Shown in pieces: positions 15,707 to 23,786 of a stretch of 64,000 nucleotides of DNA (position 1 is its first letter; every line of letters begins with the position of its first letter). This DNA comes from an uncultured Pseudomonadota bacterium (GTDB taxonomy: Bacteria; Myxococcota_A; UBA796; SXON01): the NCBI GenBank assembly GCA_903844155.1, contig CAIMSU010000298.1:1-64000 (forward strand), given 5' to 3'. Both the position numbers and the translations under genes were made by a program. The notes below the pieces were generated by a model. That model ran no database searches and was not told the DNA's origin. It worked only from the letters and a program-made list of their open reading frames with translations.

Positions 15707-16905
15707 GCTGGCAACAGGTCCACGTTCGCCCGCTCGTAGCGCAGGAACGTCTCGTTGACGACCGCCTGCCTCGGCCTGTCGAACAGCGGCTCAATCACGG
15801 CAAACTCGGCGTCGGACAACGTGTACTGGAAGCCTTCGATGTACCGGCGCGTCAGGTCGGCGAGCACGGGGTCCTGGCTGCCGCCGATGTCCGCGGCCCA
15901 CAGGAGCATGACCATGCCGGCCCCCGGGTCCCGGTCAGCGCCGGACCCCTCGCAAAGCAGCCTGCCGCCGAGCTGCAACGCGCGCGCCTCCCCGAGCGCC
16001 TCGGCTCCGGCCCGATGTAACGCGGCCATCCGCCCCAACGCTGCGACGGCCGCCCCGACCCGCCCACTCTCGGCGTAGGCGAGGGATAAGTCCTCCCATC
16101 CCTCCACCTCCCCGCGCTGGTCGTTGCGCGCATCGCGGGAAAGGCGGATGGCGTCGAACAGGAGCGGCGGGCGCTCGACCGGGGCGAGCAACGCGGCCTC
16201 TCGCCGTTTCACGGCTGCCATCCCCGCGATATTCCCGGACCGGGCGAACAACGTCTGGGCGCGTCCGAGCAGCTCCCGGGCCCGCGCCATGTCGCCGGAA
16301 GCCGCAGAAGCATCGGCCAGATCCATCACCGACTGTGCATCGTCAGGACCACGCAAAGCCGCCGCAGACGCCGAGTTTCCCACGCGCTGGTGCAGGCTCG
16401 CCAGCTCGCGCTCGACCCCGGGCGTGGCCGCTTTGGGCGCGCTCGCCTTGAGGCCCTCCAGCGCCGAAATCGCGGCCAGCAACCCGGCCCGGTCGTCGTG
16501 GGGGAGGACATCGCGGGCTTGCACCCGGAACGTGGGGACCCAGAGGGTGGCGATCGCAGCGGCGTCAGCGGCGAGGGGCGGAAACGACCGGACGAGGCCG
16601 ATCAGCGTGACGATCGCGGGCTCCGTCGCGTCCAGCGCCGCCCGAAACCGGTTGCGCTCGTCGAGCACCGCCGGCTGGTTCAGGACCCATTCCGGTCGCT
16701 CGACCAGCGCCGTCGCCAGCGAGCGCCTGAGCGTGTTCCCGAGCGCCTCGTCGAGGGCCTCCGGCGAGCGAAACAGGGCCCGAACCGCCGCGGTAGCACA
16801 GGCACCCGCGTTCGGGTGCTGGCTCGCTTCGGGCGCAACGGCCGTCAGCCAGCCGATCAGGACGAGATCGTCGCGCAGGGTCGGGAGCAGTGGGGTACTC
16901 TTCAG
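15703..16905 (-). CDS. Alpha-helical repeat (TPR-like) protein, function unknown
   Basis: About 400 residues, Ala/Leu/Arg-rich and predicted almost wholly helical. SGDMARARELLGRAQTLFAR and ESGRVGAAVAALGRMAALH have TPR-like spacing. No catalytic motif or signal peptide. No ATG, GTG or TTG starts the frame close to the conserved region. The CTG at 16905 forms a CTGA overlap with the upstream stop, the same geometry as the ATGA overlaps on either side of this operon, so I take it as the start. Confidence 0.6.
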   Translation of the reverse strand: MKSTPLLPTLRDDLVLIGWLTAVAPEASQHPNAGACATAAVRALFRSPEALDEALGNTLRRSLATALVERPEWVLNQPAVLDERNRFRAALDATEPAIVTLIGLVRSFPPLAADAAAIATLWVPTFRVQARDVLPHDDRAGLLAAISALEGLKASAPKAATPGVERELASLHQRVGNSASAAALRGPDDAQSVMDLADASAASGDMARARELLGRAQTLFARSGNIAGMAAVKRREAALLAPVERPPLLFDAIRLSRDARNDQRGEVEGWEDLSLAYAESGRVGAAVAALGRMAALHRAGAEALGEARALQLGGRLLCEGSGADRDPGAGMVMLLWAADIGGSQDPVLADLTRRYIEGFQYTLSDAEFAVIEPLFDRPRQAVVNETFLRYERANVDLLPA

Positions 16906-17387
16906 TAGGAGACGCGCAAGGGGAGCATCAGGATGCCGTCCTTGTACTTCGGGCCGGAGATGATGAAGGTGCCGTCGCGGTTGATGTTCACCGTGGTGTC
17001 GAGCACCTTGCCCTGGTCGTTGGACATCTCCACGTGCAGCTTGGCGCGCGCGTCGTCCATGGACAGCAGTGTGACCTTGAGCTTGCGCCCACCGTCGACC
17101 GCGAAGGTGCCGCTGCCGTTCACCGCCAGCTCCGAGGCTTGCTGCGAGAGGAGGCGGTAGCCGCTGTACTTGAAATACCGGAACGAGCTGGCTAGCGCGG
17201 CGAGGCGGGGGTCGACACCGCTCTCGCTGTCCGTCGCCGAGACCACGAGCACCGTCAACTGCACTTTGGACGGGACCTTGTCGTCCGCGGCGAACGCGGG
17301 GTGCGAGAGGAGGGGCGTCGCGGCGACGCAGGCGACGCTGGCGAGGGCCAGCGATACCAGAAATCCCCTGGCCGAACGTCCGTTCAC
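16902..17387 (-). CDS. Secreted protein of sigma-factor operon, function unknown
   Basis: 161 residues. A clear Sec signal peptide (positively charged start, FLVSLALASVACVAA, then HPAFA before ADDK) predicts export. The mature part is beta-rich (VQLTVLVVSATDSESGVDP, TFAVDGGRKLKVTLLSM, TFIISGPKYKDGILMLPL). I recognise no family. Start overlaps the anti-sigma stop as ATGA, stop overlaps the next gene as CTGA. Context suggests a periplasmic or surface component of the response controlled by the sigma factor. Confidence 0.65.
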   Translation of the reverse strand: MNGRSARGFLVSLALASVACVAATPLLSHPAFAADDKVPSKVQLTVLVVSATDSESGVDPRLAALASSFRYFKYSGYRLLSQQASELAVNGSGTFAVDGGRKLKVTLLSMDDARAKLHVEMSNDQGKVLDTTVNINRDGTFIISGPKYKDGILMLPLRVSY

Positions 17388-18268
17388 AGCGTGCCACCGG
17401 ACGGGGCCGAATCGTCGACGAGGATGAACGTCGGCCCGCCGTCCTCAAACTGCACGACCTGCGCGGTCACATCCGTGGAGGTCTCCAGATCCTCGACCTG
17501 CGCGTCGTTCACCGAGGCGATCTGGAAGGGAACCGCAACGTCCGTCAGCGAGGCGACGAGCACCGAGTTCTTGCCGACGAGCCCAGGGACGATCGCCAGC
17601 AGCACGATCGCTGCAGCTGCCAACGCCATGAAGGGCGCACCGTAGGAAACCCAGCGGGTGGTGCGACGGTTGAGGGGCGAGACCTTCGCCATGATGCTGG
17701 CCGACAGGTCGACGGGCGGCAGCGCGCGGAGGGCGGTTCGGAGCGCATCGCCGACGTCCAGCTCAGGCTCGAGCTCGGCGCTGATCCCGATGGCAACAGC
17801 GTTCCAGAGGTCCAGATCGACGGGCGCGGCGGTGGCCTCCCGAACCTGAGCGGCGGTGCGGGCGGTCTCGCGCAAGCTGGCCTGCGCCACACGGTCCCGG
17901 AGCGCGTGGCGGGTGAGACGCGCGCGTTGATCGCCCTGAAGCTCACCATCGCCAAACGCGGAGAGCAGCATCGCATCGGCGTCGTCGAGGCCGGCGAGGA
18001 CGGCGTCCGCGAGGTCGACGGAGGCATCCTCCGCCAGCCCCGCAAAGACCGAGGCGAGGCCAACGTCCGGGAGGTTCAGGGCGTCCAGCACGCCATCGAC
18101 GACGTCGACCTGCAGGTCGGCGAACGCAGCCCGGAACGCATCCGCGCCCGGATCCACGAGGGACAAGCTCGCCACCTCCGCTTCGGTGAGCGGCGGCTCG
18201 TGGGGATCGGCGGCGGGCGGGTAGGGACGCATCACTGCAAGAGACGCGCCGGCAGCAGGTTCATTCAC
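17384..18268 (-). CDS. Putative anti-sigma factor, single-pass membrane protein
   Basis: 294 residues. About 200 cytoplasmic residues are acidic and helical, with repeated DALxLPDVGL/AVLAGLDD-like blocks. One transmembrane segment (PFMALAAAAIVLLAIVPGLV, roughly residues 210-230) and a ~60-residue external tail follow. It overlaps the ECF sigma gene by 8 nt, the usual place for an anti-sigma. It lacks the HxxxCxxC zinc anti-sigma motif, so the assignment rests on topology and position. Anti-sigma proteins hold the sigma factor at the membrane until a signal is sensed outside. Confidence 0.65.
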   Translation of the reverse strand: MNEPAAGASLAVMRPYPPAADPHEPPLTEAEVASLSLVDPGADAFRAAFADLQVDVVDGVLDALNLPDVGLASVFAGLAEDASVDLADAVLAGLDDADAMLLSAFGDGELQGDQRARLTRHALRDRVAQASLRETARTAAQVREATAAPVDLDLWNAVAIGISAELEPELDVGDALRTALRALPPVDLSASIMAKVSPLNRRTTRWVSYGAPFMALAAAAIVLLAIVPGLVGKNSVLVASLTDVAVPFQIASVNDAQVEDLETSTDVTAQVVQFEDGGPTFILVDDSAPSGGTL

Positions 18269-18896
18269 CGGCAGGGCCCTTTTGCGCGCCTGTTGGGGCG
18301 GTCGGCGCGCCGCCCTCGCGCAGGAGTCCCTGCATCTTCTTCCGCGCGTAGAACAGCCGGCTCATCACCGTGCCCTCGGGGATCCCCATCGTCTCCGAGA
18401 TCTCTGCGTATGACAGGCCTTCTACCTCCCTGAGCATCAGCACCTCGCGCTGCTCCTCGGTCAATTCCTCCATCGCCGCAAAGATGCGCTGCCGCAGCTC
18501 TTTTCGCTGGAGTGCCTCCGCCGGCCCGTCGGTGTGGTGCAGCTCGAGCATTTCCCCGTCCTCATCCCGGGCGGCGACGGCCTCATCGAAGCTCCCGGTC
18601 TTGCGACGGCGGCGCTTGCGGCACGAGTCGATCGCGAGGTTCATCGCGATCCGGTAGATCCAGGTGTAGAACGCCGAATCCAGCCGAAAGCTGTCCAAGC
18701 TCTGGTAGGCCTTGATGAACGCGTTCTGGACCAGATCGCGGGCCTCGGCCTCGTCGCGCACCATGCCGACGACCATGACGTAGAGCCGGTTCTGGTAGCG
18801 CTCGACGATGGGGCGGAACGCGTTCTTGTCGCCCTTGAGCACGCGGGCGACGAGCTCGCTGTCGCTGGGGCCGGGGGCTTCGAGGGTGACGGACAT
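18261..18896 (-). CDS. ECF-type RNA polymerase sigma factor
   Basis: 211 residues from ATG 18896. Region 2 is present (YQNRLYVMVVGMVRDEAEAR, DLVQNAFIKAYQSLDSF, FYTWIYRIAMNLAIDSCRKR) and region 4 (LTEEQREVLMLREVEGLSYA, IPEGTVMSRLFYARKKM). This is the RpoE-like group. The linker is acidic (ARDEDGEMLELHHTDGP). It probably controls this operon and other genes; no matching promoter pair was identified here. First of five overlapping genes with anti-sigma, secreted protein, TPR-like protein and HIT protein. Confidence 0.95.
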   Translation of the reverse strand: MSVTLEAPGPSDSELVARVLKGDKNAFRPIVERYQNRLYVMVVGMVRDEAEARDLVQNAFIKAYQSLDSFRLDSAFYTWIYRIAMNLAIDSCRKRRRRKTGSFDEAVAARDEDGEMLELHHTDGPAEALQRKELRQRIFAAMEELTEEQREVLMLREVEGLSYAEISETMGIPEGTVMSRLFYARKKMQGLLREGGAPTAPTGAQKGPAGE

Positions 18897-18987
18897 GGAC
18901 GGGGGTCTGTAACAGGGGGCCGACCGGGTCGACGGCCCCGACATGGCACATCCCTTGCACTGCCCGCTCACAACCCCCCGGAGTCCC

Positions 18988-19734
18988 ATGTTGAACAAGG
19001 TCCCTGCCATCACGCTGGCGTTCTGGCTCGTGAAGGTCCTGTGCACGACCGTCGGCGAGACCGCCGCCGACTTCCTCAGCGACAACATGGGCCTCGGCCT
19101 GCCGTTGACGACAGCCCTGATGAGCGGCCTCCTCATCGGCGTACTGATCGCCCAGTTCCTCACAAAACGGTACATCCCCGGCGTCTATTGGCTCGCGGTG
19201 GTGCTGGTGAGCGTGGTCGGGACGCAGATCACGGACAACCTCGTCGACAACCTTGGCGTGCCGCTGGAGGTGACGACTGCGGTGTTCGCGGTCGCGCTGA
19301 CGGGCACGTTCATCGGCTGGTACGCGGTCGAGAAGACGCTGTCGGTGCACACGATCGTCACGAGCCGGCGGGAGGCGTTCTACTGGGCCGCGATCCTGTT
19401 CACCTTCGCGCTGGGGACAGCCGCGGGCGACCTCGTCGCGGAGCGCCTGGACGTCGGCTACCTGCCTTCGGCGGCCATTTTCGCGGGCGTCATCGGCGTC
19501 GTCGCCATCGCCCACTTCCAGTTCAAGCTCAACGCCGTCGCCGCGTTCTGGGCTGCTTACATCGTCACCCGGCCGCTCGGGGCGTCGCTCGGCGACTACC
19601 TCTCGCAGAGCAAGGACGACGGCGGGCTGGAGCTCGGGACGACCGTGACCAGTGGCATTTTCCTGGCCGCGATCCTCGCACTTGTGGTGTACTTCTCGGT
19701 GAAGAAGGAGCCGGAGGCCACGCCTGCGCCGTAG
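18988..19734 (+). CDS. DUF347 (COG4705) multi-pass membrane protein
   Basis: 248 residues made of four repeats of two transmembrane helices each. Every repeat carries a variant of the DUF347 signature: KVPAITLAFWLVKVLCTTVGE, then RYIPGVYWLAVVLVSVVG, then SVHTIVTSRREAFYWAAILF and FWAAYIVTRPLGASLGD. Start ATG 18988 is preceded by CCGGAGTCCC. The function of this widespread family is not established; a transport role is only suggested. Divergent from the ECF sigma gene. Confidence 0.85.
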   Translation: MLNKVPAITLAFWLVKVLCTTVGETAADFLSDNMGLGLPLTTALMSGLLIGVLIAQFLTKRYIPGVYWLAVVLVSVVGTQITDNLVDNLGVPLEVTTAVFAVALTGTFIGWYAVEKTLSVHTIVTSRREAFYWAAILFTFALGTAAGDLVAERLDVGYLPSAAIFAGVIGVVAIAHFQFKLNAVAAFWAAYIVTRPLGASLGDYLSQSKDDGGLELGTTVTSGIFLAAILALVVYFSVKKEPEATPAP

Positions 19735-19817
19735 CGGCACGACCGTCGGCGTGCCGCCAAAAATCTTCCGGTACGGGGTTTTGGGCCGGACACGCCGCCG
19801 GAATACATGGTCGCGCG

Positions 19818-20294
19818 ATGCCCACCGACCCGCCGAACGACACCTTCGATCCCGCCGCGGAAGCCCACATCGCCGCGCTGATTGAGTTCTTCGAGGGCGG
19901 CATCCCCTTCAACAAGCACCTCGGTATGAAGGTCGTGACGCTCACCGCCACGGCCTGCCGGGTGTACGTACCGTTCTCCGATTTCCTCATCGGCGACCCG
20001 TTCCGGCCGGCGATCCACGGCGGCGTCCTCTCCACGCTCGCCGATACTGCAGGTGGACTGGCGGTTTTCGTCCGGGTGGGCTCCATCGCGGCGCGGGTCA
20101 GCACGGTTGATTTGCGCATCGACTACTACGCGCCCGGCCCACTCTCGGACCTCTACGCCGACGCCGAGGTCGTCCGCCTCGGCAACCGCGTGGCCATCGC
20201 GCGGATCTTCATCCACGCTGGCGACCCGGCCTCGCCGATCGCCGAGGGAAAAGGCGTCTACAACGTGCACTCCCCGCACTCAAAGAAGGCCTGA
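19818..20294 (+). CDS. PaaI-type hotdog-fold thioesterase
   Basis: 158 residues. Hotdog signature HGGVLSTLADTAGGLAVF contains the catalytic Asp region, and VSTVDLRIDYYAPGPLSDLY is the second conserved strand. Such enzymes hydrolyse acyl-CoA thioesters. It lies 2 nt before the acyl-CoA carboxylase beta subunit gene, supporting a joint role in acyl-CoA degradation (for example branched-chain amino acid or aromatic catabolism). Confidence 0.88.
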   Translation: MPTDPPNDTFDPAAEAHIAALIEFFEGGIPFNKHLGMKVVTLTATACRVYVPFSDFLIGDPFRPAIHGGVLSTLADTAGGLAVFVRVGSIAARVSTVDLRIDYYAPGPLSDLYADAEVVRLGNRVAIARIFIHAGDPASPIAEGKGVYNVHSPHSKKA

Positions 20295-20296
20295 CC

Positions 20297-21907
20297 ATGC
20301 GGCCCCTTTCGACGTCCTTTGACCCCGCGGACCCCGGTGCACCTGCGCGTCGCGCCGCTCACGAAAAGCTGCTCGGGGAGGTTCGATCGGCGTTGGCCGA
20401 GGCCGGGACGTCCCGCTCGGCGAAGGCGCTGGCGCGGCACCGGGAGCAGGGGAAGATGACGGCGTCGGAGCGGCTGGATCGCCTGCTCGACCCGGGCTCG
20501 CCGTTCCTCGAGATCGGGGGGCTGGCGGCGCGCGGGATGTACGACGGCGGGGTGCACAAGGCCGGGAGCTTCGCTGGCGTCGGCGTGATCGAGGGCCACA
20601 CGTGCGTGGTGCAGGCGAACGACGCGATGGTGAAGGGTGGGACGATCTACCCGATGGGCGTGAAGAAGGCGCTGCGATTGCAGGCGATCGCGATCGAGAA
20701 TCGCCTGCCGTTCGTCTCGCTCGTCGACTCGGGCGGCGCCTTTCTACCGCTCCAAAGCGAGGTTTTTCCGGACCTCGACGACGGCGGGCGCATCTTCTAC
20801 AACCAGGCCCGCATGTCAAAGCTCGGGATTCCCCAGCTTTGCGGCGTCATGGGCCTCTGCACCGCCGGCGCTGCCTACATCCCGGCCATGAGCGACGAGG
20901 TCGTCCAGGTCCGCGGTACTGGCGCGATCTTCCTCGCCGGCCCGCCCCTCGTGCGCGCGGCGACCGGCGAGGATGTCACCCCCGAGGATCTCGGTGGCGC
21001 GGCCATGCACACCTCCGTCTCCGGCGTGAGCGACATGCTCGCCGAGAACGACGCCGACGCGATCGACTACCTTCGCCGTCGCGTCGCCTGCCTGCCACAA
21101 GGCGGCGTTGCACCCTCGCGATCCGCCCGCGCGCCGCTGCACGACCCCGACCAGCTCTACGACATCGTTCCTACCGAGCCGCACCAGCCCTACGACATCC
21201 GCGAGGTCATCGGCCGCATCGTCGACGCGAGCGAGTTCGAGGAGTTCAAGCCCGACTACGGCCCGACACTCATCACCGGCTGGGCCTACATCCACGGCTA
21301 CCTCGTCGGCATCCTCGGGAACAACGGCCCCTTGTTCAGCGAGTGCGCGCTCAAGGCCACCCACTTCATCCAGCTCTGCGACAAGCGGGGGATCCCGCTG
21401 GTCTTTCTCCAAAACGTGCCGGGCTTCGTCGTCGGCAAGGCGTTTGAGCGCGGCGGCATCACCAAGCACGGCCAGCAGATGGTCGCGGCGGTGTCGACGT
21501 GCACGGTGCCGAAGTTCACGGTCATCGTCGGCGGCAGCTTCGGGGCGGGGAATTACGCGATGTGTGGACGCGCCTACTCCCCGCGGTTCCTGTGGATGTG
21601 GCCGAACGCGCAGATCTCCGTGATGGGGGGCGAGCAGGCCGCCCGCGTGCTGATCGACGTACAGAACGCCCAACGGGCACGCTCCGGACTCGGCCCCATC
21701 GGCCCGGAGGAGGAGCAGGCCATCCTCGTGCCGATCCTGGAGCACACGCGCTCGGAGGGCAACGCGCTGCACGCCACCGCGAACCTCTGGGACGACGGCA
21801 TCATCGAGCCGCACCGCACGCGGGACGTGCTCGGGCTCTCGATCGCCGCCGCACTCCACGCGCCCTTGCGCGATGGACCCGAGGGCTTCGGCGTCTTCCG
21901 CACGTAG
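20297..21907 (+). CDS. Acyl-CoA carboxylase carboxyltransferase (beta) subunit
   Basis: 536 residues, the length of methylcrotonoyl-CoA carboxylase beta. N-terminal LARHREQGKMTASERLDRLL, acyl-CoA site region LVDSGGAFLPLQSEVFPD, carboxybiotin region FLQNVPGFVVGK and VGGSFGAGNYAMCGRAYSPR are all present. It transfers the carboxyl group from biotin to an enoyl-CoA such as 3-methylcrotonoyl-CoA. No biotin carboxylase or biotin carrier gene is in the window, so the holoenzyme must be completed elsewhere. Whether it is methylcrotonyl-, geranyl- or propionyl-specific cannot be settled; overall similarity favours methylcrotonyl. Confidence 0.88.
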   Translation: MRPLSTSFDPADPGAPARRAAHEKLLGEVRSALAEAGTSRSAKALARHREQGKMTASERLDRLLDPGSPFLEIGGLAARGMYDGGVHKAGSFAGVGVIEGHTCVVQANDAMVKGGTIYPMGVKKALRLQAIAIENRLPFVSLVDSGGAFLPLQSEVFPDLDDGGRIFYNQARMSKLGIPQLCGVMGLCTAGAAYIPAMSDEVVQVRGTGAIFLAGPPLVRAATGEDVTPEDLGGAAMHTSVSGVSDMLAENDADAIDYLRRRVACLPQGGVAPSRSARAPLHDPDQLYDIVPTEPHQPYDIREVIGRIVDASEFEEFKPDYGPTLITGWAYIHGYLVGILGNNGPLFSECALKATHFIQLCDKRGIPLVFLQNVPGFVVGKAFERGGITKHGQQMVAAVSTCTVPKFTVIVGGSFGAGNYAMCGRAYSPRFLWMWPNAQISVMGGEQAARVLIDVQNAQRARSGLGPIGPEEEQAILVPILEHTRSEGNALHATANLWDDGIIEPHRTRDVLGLSIAAALHAPLRDGPEGFGVFRT

Positions 21908-21950
21908 GCGCCCCCCTACCCGAGCGGGGGCGCGCGCGCTATCCGGCCGC

Positions 21951-23642
21951 ATGTCCCCCTCCATCCCGCCGTCCGAGACCGCGCCACCGAGCGCTCCGCG
22001 GCGCGTCAACCGCCTCCCGACCATCGCCATCGTCGGCCGCCCGAACGTCGGAAAATCGACGCTGTTCAATCGCCTAGCCGGCAACAAGAAGGCGTTGGTC
22101 CACGATCGCCCGGGGGTGACGCGGGACCGGAACTACGTCGAGACCGAGTGGCCGCAGTCGGGCGACGGGCGGGAGTTCCTGCTCATCGACACCGGCGGCT
22201 ACGATCCCTCGCCCGAGGATCCGCTGTACGCCTCGATGCGCGCGCAGTCGGACACCGCGATGGCCGAGGCAGACGTCATTCTCCTCGTCGTCGACCGGCA
22301 GGCCGGCATCACGCCGGCGGACGTTGAGAGCGCCAACCGCATCCGATCGGCGCAGAAGCCCGTGATTGTCGTCGTCAACAAGTGCGACGTGGCCTCGCAC
22401 GAGGACGAGTCGCACGAGTTCTGGAGCCTCGGCTTCGACCAGCTCGTTGCCATCAGCGCGGAGCATGCGCGGGGGATGATCGAGCTGATGGAAGCGGCAT
22501 TTTCGTCGCTGCCGGACGTCGAGTACGGCGGGCCGGTCGAGATCGAGGGCGAGATCCGCGTCGCTGTGTTGGGGCGCCCCAACATTGGCAAGTCAACGTT
22601 GCTGAACCGGCTGCTCGGGCAGGATCGCCACGTCGTCCACGACATGCCGGGCACGACGATGGACGCGACAGACACGCTGCTGGACTACGAAGGGCAGCGG
22701 TACCGGCTGGTTGACACGGCGGGCATCCGTCGCCGCGGCCGGATCAGCGATCGCGTCGAGACCATCGCTGTCTCAGCGGCGATCCGGACGATCGAGCGCT
22801 GCCATGTGCTCATGCTGGTGATCGACGGCGCCGAGGGCGTGACGGACCAGGACGCCGCGTTGGCCGACCTGATCACCGAGCGGGGGCGCGCGGTGGTGCT
22901 GCTCGTGAACAAGTGGGACCTGGTGCGCGAGATCGAGGACCGCAACATCAAGGTGCTGGAAGACGAGATCGACCGGAAGTTGCCGCATTTGACGTGGGCG
23001 CCGGTGCTCTACATCTCCGCGCTCAGCGGCAAGGGCTGCGGCAAGGTCCTCACGGTCGTCAAGTCGGCGTATGACAGCTTCAACCAGCGGATTGCGACGG
23101 CCCGGCTGAACGAGTTCCTGCGCGAGGTGGTGGCCGCCTACCAACCGCCCCAATTGCACAATCATCCCGTGCGTTTGCAATACATCACACAGGTGCGCGT
23201 CCGCCCGCCAACGTTCACGGTGTTCTGCAACAACCCGGACGGCGTTCAGGACGGCTACCAGCGGTACCTCCAGAACAAGCTCCGCGAACAATTCGGCTTT
23301 CTCGGTACGCCTTTGCGCATCCAACCCCGGCGTCGGCGGAAGCTCGGCGAGGAGCGGTCGGACGACGCGCCCGTCCGCCAGCCGCTGTGGCACGACGACA
23401 TGGCGCTGGAGATTGCGCTGGATGACATGGAGGAATTGCCGGTGCCGGAGGGCGGGGACGTCGGTGACGAGGAGGATGGCGACAGCGAGACGTGGACGGA
23501 CGACGAGGACCTGGGCGACGAGGATGGGGCTGACGAGGATGTCGGCGGCGACGAGGATGGCGGGGACGATGAAGGCGAGGAGGGCGACGAGGCCGATCCG
23601 GACGATGGTGGCGGTGGGGACCCGGACGCGAGCCCGGACTGA
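21951..23642 (+). CDS. der: Ribosome-assembly GTPase Der (EngA)
   Basis: 563 residues, long for Der (about 440-490). Two tandem GTPase domains: GRPNVGKSTLFNRLAG with DTGGYD and NKCD, then GRPNIGKSTLLNRLLG with DTAGIRRRGRI and NKWD. The KH-like C-terminal domain follows (VRPPTFTVFCNN). The last ~70 residues are an almost uninterrupted Asp/Glu/Gly tail, which accounts for the extra length and is not part of the standard protein. Der acts in 50S subunit maturation. Start ATG 21951 chosen from homology. Confidence 0.95.
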   Translation: MSPSIPPSETAPPSAPRRVNRLPTIAIVGRPNVGKSTLFNRLAGNKKALVHDRPGVTRDRNYVETEWPQSGDGREFLLIDTGGYDPSPEDPLYASMRAQSDTAMAEADVILLVVDRQAGITPADVESANRIRSAQKPVIVVVNKCDVASHEDESHEFWSLGFDQLVAISAEHARGMIELMEAAFSSLPDVEYGGPVEIEGEIRVAVLGRPNIGKSTLLNRLLGQDRHVVHDMPGTTMDATDTLLDYEGQRYRLVDTAGIRRRGRISDRVETIAVSAAIRTIERCHVLMLVIDGAEGVTDQDAALADLITERGRAVVLLVNKWDLVREIEDRNIKVLEDEIDRKLPHLTWAPVLYISALSGKGCGKVLTVVKSAYDSFNQRIATARLNEFLREVVAAYQPPQLHNHPVRLQYITQVRVRPPTFTVFCNNPDGVQDGYQRYLQNKLREQFGFLGTPLRIQPRRRRKLGEERSDDAPVRQPLWHDDMALEIALDDMEELPVPEGGDVGDEEDGDSETWTDDEDLGDEDGADEDVGGDEDGGDDEGEEGDEADPDDGGGGDPDASPD

Positions 23643-23665
23643 GGGCGGACCCGCGCGTCTCCCGC

Positions 23666-23741
23666 CACATACGAAAACCGACGACGTCACTTTTCGCACA
23701 TCGGAATGTGCGAAAAGGTGACATCGTCCGTTTGCGTACGT
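23666..23741. repeat. R3 repeat, head-to-head inverted pair
   Basis: Two R3 units facing each other form a long imperfect palindrome: ATACGAAAACCGACGACGTC on the left and, after ATCGGA, GTGCGAAAAGGTGACATCG on the right. It lies between the der stop and the mutL start. It could fold as a cruciform or RNA hairpin and serve as a terminator, but no U-tract follows. Confidence 0.65.
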
Positions 23742-23786
23742 GGCTCCTACGCCCCCCGCCTCCTCCCCCATCGGTTACCCGCGCCA

